In this document: piece by piece, positions 44,847-52,205 of the stretch
How the letters are laid out: each line of letters begins with the position of its first letter
Numbering within the stretch: the stretch's first letter is position 1
NCBI GenBank assembly: GCA_016721015.1
Contig: JADKJL010000004.1
Span: 62,001 to 126,000 of the forward strand
DNA length: 64,000 nucleotides
Direction of reading: 5' to 3'
Source of the DNA: Lysobacterales bacterium
GTDB lineage: Bacteria > Pseudomonadota > Gammaproteobacteria > Xanthomonadales > Rhodanobacteraceae
Made by a program: the position numbers and the translations under genes
Notes under the pieces: generated by a model
What the model was told of the DNA's origin: nothing
The model's database searches: none
The model's input: the letters and a program-made list of their open reading frames with translations, nothing else

Positions 44847-46453
44847 GCCCTGGCTCCTTTTTCGAGCGCGCGCCGGTGCAGCCGATCGATGGCATCGAGC
44901 GCCGAAGTCACGGCGCCCTCCTGCCATGCCGGAAGATACGAGGCATGCTCGCCAGCGAGAACGATGCGGCCGTCGAATTGGCAGAGATTCTCGTAGTGTT
45001 GTTCGCGCATGGCGTCCGTCCACATGCCGAAACAGCCAAGCGTGAACGGTGATCGATGCCAGGCGACCGAGATCCCATTGTCGAATTCGGCGGGATATTG
45101 CGGGTGGATCTGGCTGCCCTGGGCGACGGCCGCCTGGATGCGCTGCGCCGGTGTCATGGCGGTGAAGCGCATCGCATCCGGTCCGTACAGGTAGCCGCCC
45201 AGCAACACGCCCTTGCCATTGCCATGGTAGCCATGACTGGGGTAGCTGATATTGCCGATCGGGAGGTCGGTGTAGCTGATGCCGCCAAATATCTGGTCAT
45301 CCTCTTCCCAGAAGCGCCGCTTGAACTGCAGGCCGATCTTCACCGATGAGGCGTAGGGAACGGCGGCAATCGCATTCGCCATCGGCTGGCCGACGTTGAT
45401 CGGGATTTCGCCGAGTATCGACAGCGGAATCGTGCACACGCACCAGTCCGCTCGTACCTCATGGCGGCTCCCCGGTTTGCCGGTGTCTTCGAAGCTGACA
45501 CGCACGCCGGTTTCATCCTGATGGATGTCGACGACCTTGGCCTGATAGCGGATCAAGGATCCGAGCTCGCGGGCAAAGGCCTCGCCGATACGTCCCATCC
45601 CGCCGACCGGTTGCAGCAAGCTCTGCTGCAGCTCGTAGATGTCGCCAATCGGCAATGCCTGCCACAGGCCGGATTCAAGCAGATCGCCGAGTCCGATCGG
45701 CGTCGACAGTTCAGGCTTGCCCTTGAGTCCGCCGGCAGGATCGCGATCGAAACCTCGCCGGTCGCTGCTTTCGGATCCTTTTTTAAACTTGTAGTTCTTG
45801 TCGAGAGCGCCCCACCACTGCAGCGAAGCGAGCAGCTTCTGCTGATCTTCGTGGGTCAGTTCGGCATCCAGTTTGCCGGTCGACGTCGCCTTGGCCAGCA
45901 ACTCGCCAATATGGCCGTGGTAATCGGCGCGGATCGTCCGATAGCGTTGTGGCTTGCCGCCAAAGGCCTTGCTGCCGTGGATCCACGCGTTGTAGTTGAT
46001 CTGGACGAAGGTTTCGAGCGGGACGCCCAACTGTTTGCAGTAGCCGAGAATGCCGCGATGGTGATACGGCAGCCGCCATGGACCGGGGTTGATGTAGAGA
46101 CCGGGATCGAATCCGCAATGCTGGGTTTCGCCGCCAAGTTCGGTGTAGCTGTCGCCGCCGCGCAAGCTCCAGTTGCGACCGCCGGCACGGGCGTTGTATT
46201 CGAGCACCTGTACCGAATAGCCAGCCTTGCGCAGCTCGAAGGCGGCAACCATGCCGGCGATGCCGGCACCGAGGATCAGCACCGAGGTGCCTTTCGGTGC
46301 CGCGCCGAGATCGGGCACGCCGTTGAAGTTCGATTCGGCGGCGAGACCAAGGCTGGTCATCGCCTGATACATCGCGGCACTGCCGCCGCTCACGCCGATC
46401 ATGCGCAGCAATTGGCGCCGCGTCATCCCGCTGCCTGGTTCCCCGTCCTGCAT
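44843..46453 (-). CDS. Tat-exported FAD-dependent amine oxidase
   Basis: 536-residue flavin monoamine oxidase-like protein. The N-terminus has a twin-arginine motif (MTRRQLLRMIGVSGGS) implying folded export. The dinucleotide fold GAGIAGMVAAFELRKAGY and LEYNARAGGRNWSLRGG follow, and the C-terminal FAD segment is RIVLAGEHASYLPAWQEGAV. The family oxidises amines or amino acids to imines. AAGGGG precedes the ATG. It overlaps cytochrome c (ATGA), and RidA follows, so the three probably act as a periplasmic amine dehydrogenase feeding electrons to cytochrome c. The substrate is unknown. Confidence 0.9.
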   Translation of the reverse strand: MQDGEPGSGMTRRQLLRMIGVSGGSAAMYQAMTSLGLAAESNFNGVPDLGAAPKGTSVLILGAGIAGMVAAFELRKAGYSVQVLEYNARAGGRNWSLRGGDSYTELGGETQHCGFDPGLYINPGPWRLPYHHRGILGYCKQLGVPLETFVQINYNAWIHGSKAFGGKPQRYRTIRADYHGHIGELLAKATSTGKLDAELTHEDQQKLLASLQWWGALDKNYKFKKGSESSDRRGFDRDPAGGLKGKPELSTPIGLGDLLESGLWQALPIGDIYELQQSLLQPVGGMGRIGEAFARELGSLIRYQAKVVDIHQDETGVRVSFEDTGKPGSRHEVRADWCVCTIPLSILGEIPINVGQPMANAIAAVPYASSVKIGLQFKRRFWEEDDQIFGGISYTDLPIGNISYPSHGYHGNGKGVLLGGYLYGPDAMRFTAMTPAQRIQAAVAQGSQIHPQYPAEFDNGISVAWHRSPFTLGCFGMWTDAMREQHYENLCQFDGRIVLAGEHASYLPAWQEGAVTSALDAIDRLHRRALEKGARA

Positions 46454-46481
46454 GCGCTTCCCCTTGCGTCTGCGCGGGAGT

Positions 46482-46519
46482 CTAGCAGCCCAGCCGAGTT
46501 GAGTCCGACAGGCTGCTGG
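46482..46519. repeat. Imperfect inverted repeat containing the TCCGACAGGCTGCT motif
   Basis: CTAGCAGCC (46482-46490) pairs with GGCTGCTGG (46511-46519) with one mismatch. The right half matches the short repeat at 32481-32496 in 15 of 16 bases. Confidence 0.55.
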
Positions 46520-46546
46520 CGCCAAACAATGCGTTGGCGTCGATCG

Positions 46547-47557
46547 CTATTCGGGCGCCTCGACCGAATATCCACGGGCGCGCAGACGGGCGAGCAGGCC
46601 ATCGTCGCTGAGCAGGTGGCGCAGCGGCAGCATCGCAAAGGTGCTTCGGTTCTTGTCCAGGGCGGTTTCGACCGCATCCAGCCAGACCGTGGCAAGCCGC
46701 TCGCGCAGATCGCCAAAGCCGCGTTCCTCGGCGACGCTGGCCTTGAGCATGGCGTCGGCGCAAGCCTGCATCTGGTCGGTGTAGGGCATCGATTGCAGGG
46801 CCTCGATATCACCCAGTGCCCAGGCGTTGGCGCGCAGCTTCATGGCCTCGATATCGGTTTCAAGGCGGCTCATGGTCTTGGCGAAGCAATCGAGATCATC
46901 CAGTGCGGACTTCTTGAACTCCTTGACCGCCGCGCCGGGCGCCTCGATGCGCAACTCGATGCGTGGGTCGACGACCTCGACCTTGCTGCGCTTGGCTGCT
47001 TTTTGTACGGCCTTGCCGACATCGTTGTCGAGCGAGAGTCCCGAGCGCTTGATTGCCTCGGCGTAAAGTTCCTGCGCGGCGAATATCGGCCGGCGCTTCT
47101 CGATGCCGTCATCCTTGCCGATGTATTTGCCCTTGAGCAATGTCCAGCGCGCGTACAGATCCGCAGGCACGACATCGACCAGCTTTTCCTTGCCGGGATT
47201 GTTGCGCGCACTCATCAGCGAGGGCAGCAGGAAGATGCCGCGGAGCATGCCGCCCTTGATGTCGATACTCGCGGCGGGACCGAGAATGACCTGTTGCGAA
47301 CTGGCGATCGTCGCGTCGATCTCGTTCGCGACCCAGGTCATCTTCTCCGGCAACGGACTCAGCGTGCCGAGGATCCACAGCACATGCTCGCCCTTGCTGA
47401 CCTTCCACAGGCCGGGACCCGGCTGCTCGCCACTGACAACGATCGTTTCGAGCGTGCCGATGTCGACGGGGGCACTGGCGGTCGGCAACTCATCGGCTGA
47501 GCCGATCGAGGCGACGCAAAGCAGGGCGCCAAGCAAAGCACAGCGGAAAATACGCAT
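46547..47557 (-). CDS. Exported TraB/GumN-family protein
   Basis: 336-residue protein with a signal peptide (MRIFRCALLGALLCVASIGS). The TraB/GumN signature is visible: GLWKVSKGEHVLWILGTL near residues 48-65, then conserved helices and YTDQMQACADAML, ending in the DDGLLARLRARGYSVE block. TraB/GumN proteins are Tiki-like fold members with possible metalloprotease activity; the bacterial role is unproven. It starts three bases after hemE, so the two are coupled. xanthan gum genes are not nearby. Confidence 0.88.
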   Translation of the reverse strand: MRIFRCALLGALLCVASIGSADELPTASAPVDIGTLETIVVSGEQPGPGLWKVSKGEHVLWILGTLSPLPEKMTWVANEIDATIASSQQVILGPAASIDIKGGMLRGIFLLPSLMSARNNPGKEKLVDVVPADLYARWTLLKGKYIGKDDGIEKRRPIFAAQELYAEAIKRSGLSLDNDVGKAVQKAAKRSKVEVVDPRIELRIEAPGAAVKEFKKSALDDLDCFAKTMSRLETDIEAMKLRANAWALGDIEALQSMPYTDQMQACADAMLKASVAEERGFGDLRERLATVWLDAVETALDKNRSTFAMLPLRHLLSDDGLLARLRARGYSVEAPE

Positions 47558-47560
47558 CGG

Positions 47561-48607
47561 TCAGCGCTTGCCGAATTCGTGCACGGCATCAACCAGCACG
47601 GCGACATGCGCGGGATCGATATCCGGGGTGATGCCATGGCCCAGGTTGAAGACATGGCCGGGACCTTCGCCGAAACTGTCGAGCGTCGCCTTGACCGCCG
47701 TGCGGATCGCCTGCGGATTCGCCGCCAGCGTGGCCGGGTCGAGGTTGCCCTGCAGGGCGACACGTGAACCGACCCGCGCACGTGCCTCGGACAGTCGAAT
47801 GGTCCAATCCACGCCGAGCGCATCACAACCGCTGTCGGCGAGACCTTCGAGATGCCCGTTGGCGCCCTTGGAAAACAGGATCAGTGGAATGTCGCGGGTG
47901 ACCGGATCGGATTTCAGCGACTGCGCGATCGAGGTCAGGTAACGCTGCGAAAATTCAATGAACTGATCCGGAGCGAGCATGCCGCCCCAGGTATCGAACA
48001 CCATCAGCGCTTGTGCGCCGGCGGCGGCCTGTGCGGAGAGATAGCGGATGACGGCACGCGCATTGACGTCGAGCAGGTGATGCAGGGTCTTTGGATCGTC
48101 CCACATCAGCGCCTTGGCGCTGGAGAAATTCGACGAGCCGCCGCCTTCGATCATGTAGCAGGCCAGCGTCCACGGGCTGCCCGAGAAACCGATCAGCGGC
48201 ACGCGCTCGTTGAGTTCGCGACGGATCAGGCGCACCGCATCGGTGACGTAGCGCAGGTCGGATTCCGGATCCGGCACACCGAGCTTCATGATCGCCTCGC
48301 GAGTGCGCAGCGGATGATGGAATTTCGGACCTTCGCCGTCGATGAAATGCAGACCAAGGCCCATGGCATCGGGAATGGTCAGGATGTCGGAGAACAGGAT
48401 CGCCGCATCCAGATCGAAGCGTTCGAGCGGTTGCAGGGTGACTTCGCAGGCCAGCTCGGGTGTTTTCGCCAGGGCCAGAAAACTGCCGGCGCGCTCGCGC
48501 GTGGCGCGATACTCGGGCAGGTAGCGACCGGCCTGGCGCATGATCCATACGGGCGTGGTGTCGACGGGCTCGCGCCTGAGCGCGCGCAGGAAACGGTGTT
48601 CGGTCAC
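47561..48607 (-). CDS. hemE: Uroporphyrinogen decarboxylase
   Basis: 348-residue heme-synthesis enzyme that decarboxylates uroporphyrinogen III to coproporphyrinogen III. The diagnostic N-terminal motif PVWIMRQAGRYLPEYRA and the second signature GFSGSPWTLACYMIEGG are present; the C-terminus has VFNLGHGITPDIDPAHV. The start is GTG at 48607 with GGAG seven bases before it; upstream frame is SPOR shadow. It sits in the run WGR, SPOR, hemE, GumN. Confidence 0.96.
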   Translation of the reverse strand: MTEHRFLRALRREPVDTTPVWIMRQAGRYLPEYRATRERAGSFLALAKTPELACEVTLQPLERFDLDAAILFSDILTIPDAMGLGLHFIDGEGPKFHHPLRTREAIMKLGVPDPESDLRYVTDAVRLIRRELNERVPLIGFSGSPWTLACYMIEGGGSSNFSSAKALMWDDPKTLHHLLDVNARAVIRYLSAQAAAGAQALMVFDTWGGMLAPDQFIEFSQRYLTSIAQSLKSDPVTRDIPLILFSKGANGHLEGLADSGCDALGVDWTIRLSEARARVGSRVALQGNLDPATLAANPQAIRTAVKATLDSFGEGPGHVFNLGHGITPDIDPAHVAVLVDAVHEFGKR

Positions 48608-48623
48608 GGACAACTCCAGGGGT

Positions 48624-49568
48624 TCAGCGGGCAAGTTCTTTTTGCAGCAAGCCGATCCGGCGCGGCCAGCCCGAGCTGATCGGTGCATTGGCGGGCAGAT
48701 CGGCACGCGCCGCGCGCGCCGTCTCGATATCGGCGAAGTCGGACCAGCACAGGCTGTACCAGTCGCCATCGGGCATGCCGAGTTTGAGCAGGTAGAGCTG
48801 GCTGGACTGTGCGTCGAGGGCGCTGATCAGGGGCCCAAGCGCAGCGGGATCACGCACGCTGGCGAGAACCAGGGTGTAGTGACCGGCCGGCAGTGTTCGG
48901 AATGCGCCGGCATCCTGCACACCTGCGGATTCTGTGCGTGAAGCCGGCGCTGACGGTGCGAGCGGTGCGGATTCCTCCATCACGCGAGAAACATCCGGGT
49001 TCGATGCTGGCGTTGCTGCGGTCTGTGACGCTGGCGTGGGCGTGGGCGCAGGCTCGGCGATACGCTGTTGCGCGGGTTCGGCGGCAGGCTCAACGACCCC
49101 TTGCACCTGATTGGCATCGGCCGGTTCGAACGGCTGCGCCTGAGCTTTCGCTGGCGATGCATCCGCGGCGGTGGCGGATTGATCATCGCGAGCCGCTTGC
49201 CCGGTGCTGGCCGGTCGTTCGTCAATCGTGGTCGCGGGCGCGCCATCGAATTTTGGCGCGACAGTCGGGGAGTCTTGCCTCAGGTAATTCGGCAGCTTGC
49301 TTGCCGCCGGCTTTGGCGCAGGAGTGGGTGAGTTTGTGGCAGACGTCGGGTTTGCGCTGGGTGCGACTGCCGCCGTTGATGCTGTGGCAACACTTGCAAC
49401 GTCTTTCGCCGGCGATTCTGCTTCTGTGCCGGCCGATTTGTCGCGGCATTCGAAGGTTTGCCCATCGGCCGACGGTGTGCAGATGCGTTCGTGGCCCGGC
49501 TCAAATGCGTGCGCCATCACCATGAGGCCCGACAAGGCGGTGGCGATCAGCGTTGCCCTAATGCGCAC
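48624..49568 (-). CDS. Exported SPOR-domain protein
   Basis: 314-residue envelope protein. The signal peptide is MRIRATLIATALSGLMVMAHA. A long Ala/Pro/Thr-rich linker (about 45-225) spans the periplasm, and a C-terminal SPOR-like domain (about 235-305, HYTLVLASVRDPAALGPLI, LYLLKLGMPDGDWYSLCW) should bind septal peptidoglycan. The start is GTG at 49568, overlapping the end of the WGR gene. An aroB-SPOR-hemE order is common in gammaproteobacteria (DamX-like). Confidence 0.82.
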   Translation of the reverse strand: MRIRATLIATALSGLMVMAHAFEPGHERICTPSADGQTFECRDKSAGTEAESPAKDVASVATASTAAVAPSANPTSATNSPTPAPKPAASKLPNYLRQDSPTVAPKFDGAPATTIDERPASTGQAARDDQSATAADASPAKAQAQPFEPADANQVQGVVEPAAEPAQQRIAEPAPTPTPASQTAATPASNPDVSRVMEESAPLAPSAPASRTESAGVQDAGAFRTLPAGHYTLVLASVRDPAALGPLISALDAQSSQLYLLKLGMPDGDWYSLCWSDFADIETARAARADLPANAPISSGWPRRIGLLQKELAR

Positions 49569-49818
49569 GACTGTTGTCCATGCCTTGGCTGAAGACGATG
49601 CGGAAACCGCGTTTGACCTGCAGGTCGCGGGCTTTCTCGAATGCGTTGATGGCGCTGTCATGGTCAAGGTAGACCTCACGCTTGAGGCTCGAACGCGCGC
49701 CTTCCTGGCCCCACTCGCGATACAAGGTCCAGCCGCCGAGCAGATCCTGCTGCAGCGAGAGCTGATAGAAGCGGGGCGATTCAGCGACATCCGCCCGTGT
49801 TTGCATGTAGATGCGCAT
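49558..49818 (-). CDS. WGR-domain small protein
   Basis: 86 residues, almost a single WGR domain: RFYQLSLQQDLLGGWTLYREWGQEG shows the WGR-like core (WG at residues 36-37, with RSSLKREVYLD after). WGR domains occur next to PARP and MolR proteins and may bind nucleic acid. Stand-alone copies are widespread and of unknown role. The stop overlaps the SPOR gene start by 11 bases. The start at 49818 has no clear ribosome site; Met5 is an alternative. Confidence 0.8.
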   Translation of the reverse strand: MRIYMQTRADVAESPRFYQLSLQQDLLGGWTLYREWGQEGARSSLKREVYLDHDSAINAFEKARDLQVKRGFRIVFSQGMDNSRAH

Positions 49819-49896
49819 ACCGCGATTTTAGCCTGCATTGCACCCGCTTCGCTGAATCGCGACAGCTCGATGTTGAATCACGACTTTGGCGCATGC

Positions 49897-50970
49897 TCAG
49901 CCATTGGCCAGCACTTCCTTGATCAGCGTCTCGGCAACGCCGGCAACGATTTCGGCTTTGCCTGTGCCGCGCCACAGGATCAGGCGCAATTGGCCGCTGA
50001 CCGATTTCTTGTCCAGACGCATGCGTTCGAGCAGGCGCGAAGCGTCAAGGTCGGGCGGAATCCGGGTCGGCAGGTTGAAGCGCATCAAAAGGGCGTGCAG
50101 CCGATCGGCATCCGCTGCATCGGCGAGCCCGAGTCGGCTGGAAAGTCTTGCGGCCAGTTGCATGCCGATCGCCACCGCCTCGCCGTGCAGGATTTCGCCA
50201 TAGCCGGCTTCGACCTCGATGGCATGGCCGAAGGTATGTCCGAAATTGAGCAGGGCGCGTTCGCCCAGTTCGCGTTCATCGCGGGCGACCACGCCGGCCT
50301 TGTGCCGGCAACTGGCCGCGATCGCCGCTTCGAGTGCATCGGGTTCTCGCGCGAGCAAGGCCTGCGCATGCTTTTCGAGCCATGCGAAGAACGCCGCATC
50401 GCCAATTGCGCCGTACTTGATCACTTCGGCGAGACCGGCGAGGAATTCGCGCTCGGGCAAGGTTGCCAGGGTCGAGGTATCGATCACGACCGCGCGCGGT
50501 TGATGGAACGCGCCGACCAGGTTCTTGCCTGCGGCCAGGTTGACCCCGGTCTTGCCGCCGACCGAGGAATCGACCATGGCCAGCAAGGTCGTCGGCATCT
50601 GCACGAAATCGATGCCGCGCATCCAGCAAGCGGCTGCGAATCCGCCCAGATCGCCGATCACGCCTCCGCCGAGAGCGATCAGGGTGGCATCGCGGTTCGC
50701 GCCGAGCCGGGCCAGTGCGTCGAGCACGCGCGCGGCGTTCTCGAAGGTCTTGTATTGCTCGCCGTCTTCGAGGATCAGCGTGCTGTGCACAAGGCCATCA
50801 AGGCCACTGATCACGCGATCCAGGTACAGCGGAGCGACCGTGGTATTGCTCAGGATCAGCGCATGCCGACCACGGATCGCCGCTCTCCAGCACGAGGCTT
50901 GTTGCAGGGTGCCGCTGCCGATGTGGATCGGATAGCTGCGCTCGCCGAGGGCGACATCAAGCTCGATCAT
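49897..50970 (-). CDS. aroB: 3-dehydroquinate synthase
   Basis: 357-residue second enzyme of the shikimate pathway, NAD- and Zn-dependent. Motifs are LILEDGEQYKTF, ALGGGVIGDLGGFAA, the metal-site region VDSSVGGKTGVN, and HTFGHAIE. Its start overlaps aroK by 14 bases, the usual aroK-aroB arrangement. Confidence 0.97.
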   Translation of the reverse strand: MIELDVALGERSYPIHIGSGTLQQASCWRAAIRGRHALILSNTTVAPLYLDRVISGLDGLVHSTLILEDGEQYKTFENAARVLDALARLGANRDATLIALGGGVIGDLGGFAAACWMRGIDFVQMPTTLLAMVDSSVGGKTGVNLAAGKNLVGAFHQPRAVVIDTSTLATLPEREFLAGLAEVIKYGAIGDAAFFAWLEKHAQALLAREPDALEAAIAASCRHKAGVVARDERELGERALLNFGHTFGHAIEVEAGYGEILHGEAVAIGMQLAARLSSRLGLADAADADRLHALLMRFNLPTRIPPDLDASRLLERMRLDKKSVSGQLRLILWRGTGKAEIVAGVAETLIKEVLANG

Positions 50971-51517
50971 GGGTGGGTTCCGTTTCAAGGTATTGCCAGG
51001 TTCTGGCGATTTGCGTGCCGACGTGGCGGGCCGTTGCCGCACTGTTGTCGGAACCCGATGCGCCGATGCGCAGGTCAGCGGTTTCGGCATACAACGGGTT
51101 GCGCAGTTCGGCCATGTGCAGCAGCTTTTCGCGGCGATCCACACCCTGCAGCAGCGGACGCAGGCGATCGGCGTGCAGGCGCTGCAACTGGGTGTCGACA
51201 TCGGTATCCAGCCAGACGACGAAGCCATTGTTGCGCAACAGTTCGCGATTGCGCGCATCGAGCACGGCACCGCCGCCCGTCGACAGCACGATGCCGCGCT
51301 GGTGAACGAGCTCGCCGAGCAGATCGCTCTCGCGTTTGCGGAATCCGGCTTCACCCTCGATCTCGAAGGTCAGGGCGATGCTCGCACCGGTGCGCGTCTC
51401 GAACTCGATATCGAGATCGAGAAAGCGCAGCCCGAGTTGTGCCGCCAGGCGTCGACCGATCGAAGTCTTGCCAGCGCCCATCGGGCCGATCAGAAACAGG
51501 TTTGACGCAGGGTTCAT
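50957..51517 (-). CDS. aroK: Shikimate kinase
   Basis: 186-residue P-loop kinase phosphorylating shikimate. Walker A is GPMGAGKTS (residues 11-19), the shikimate-binding Asp lies in FLDLDIEFE, and GFRKRESD, STGGGAVLDA and DRLRPLLQG complete the set. It is the first gene of the minus-strand run and diverges from the ECF sigma gene. Confidence 0.96.
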   Translation of the reverse strand: MNPASNLFLIGPMGAGKTSIGRRLAAQLGLRFLDLDIEFETRTGASIALTFEIEGEAGFRKRESDLLGELVHQRGIVLSTGGGAVLDARNRELLRNNGFVVWLDTDVDTQLQRLHADRLRPLLQGVDRREKLLHMAELRNPLYAETADLRIGASGSDNSAATARHVGTQIARTWQYLETEPTHDRA

Positions 51518-51665
51518 GCGTCGATGCTAGTGCAATGCGGCCTGATCCGGCGAGTGTCGCCGAGACCAACCGGGTTCCACCCGGGAACAGGACTTGCTCA
51601 CGACCAAGGCTGTGGGGCTACTATCCATCTGCTTCGCGATGGCGGCCACGGCGCCGGAGATGCCC

Positions 51666-52205
51666 ATGCACCGAAAAGGGATGCTGCCCGAAGTGCCAGG
51701 TTCGCAGCAGGCCGATCTGCAGCCGCAGATCTATGCGGAGTTGATGAAACTGGCGCGCTCCCAGCTTGCCCGCTCCGGCACGATGTCGCTGGATGCGCCC
51801 TCCCTCGTGCATGAGGCCTGGCTGCGATTTTCCGGCCAGCCCGCCGTGGCCAATGCGGGCCGGAGCGTGTTCTTTGCCTATGCGTCCAAGGTCATGCGCG
51901 CGGTGGTCATCGACTACGTGCGCGAACGCAAGGCGCAGAAGCGTGGTGCCGGTGAGGTGATGCTGACGCTGACAACCGGTCAGGCCAGCGCCGATATCAG
52001 CGAGAACAACATCGAGCAATTGCACGATGCACTGGAAGCCCTCGAAACGATCGATCCGCGCTCGCACCAGATCATCGAGCTGCGCTACTTCGGTGGCCTG
52101 ACCGAGACGGAAATCGCGGACATTCTCAGGGTGTCGGTACCGACGATCAGGCGCGACTGGCGCAAGGCGCGCGCGTTCCTGTTTGATGCCATGGCCGGCA
52201 CATGA
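51666..52205 (+). CDS. ECF-type sigma factor of the protein-kinase-linked group
   Basis: 179-residue sigma-70-family factor. Region 2 (LVHEAWLRFSGQPAV..FFAYASKVMRAVVIDYVRE) and region 4 (RSHQIIELRYFGGLTETEIAD then VSVPTIRRDWRKAR) match the Sigma70_ECF/TIGR02999 type. That type is normally encoded next to a Ser/Thr kinase. The start at 51666 has GGAG at 51656-51659; longer upstream starts are less likely. Its stop overlaps the kinase start (ATGA). No anti-sigma factor is present, so the kinase is the likely regulator. Confidence 0.91.
   Translation: MHRKGMLPEVPGSQQADLQPQIYAELMKLARSQLARSGTMSLDAPSLVHEAWLRFSGQPAVANAGRSVFFAYASKVMRAVVIDYVRERKAQKRGAGEVMLTLTTGQASADISENNIEQLHDALEALETIDPRSHQIIELRYFGGLTETEIADILRVSVPTIRRDWRKARAFLFDAMAGT

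Noticed and set aside
45461..47500. 679-codon open frame on the + strand
   Set aside because: Antisense to the FAD amine oxidase and TraB/GumN genes; no recognisable domain.
49297..51744. 815-codon open frame on the + strand
   Set aside because: It lies antisense to SPOR, WGR, aroB and aroK, all with clear motifs; no ribosome site or family similarity. Long antisense frames are expected in GC-rich DNA.
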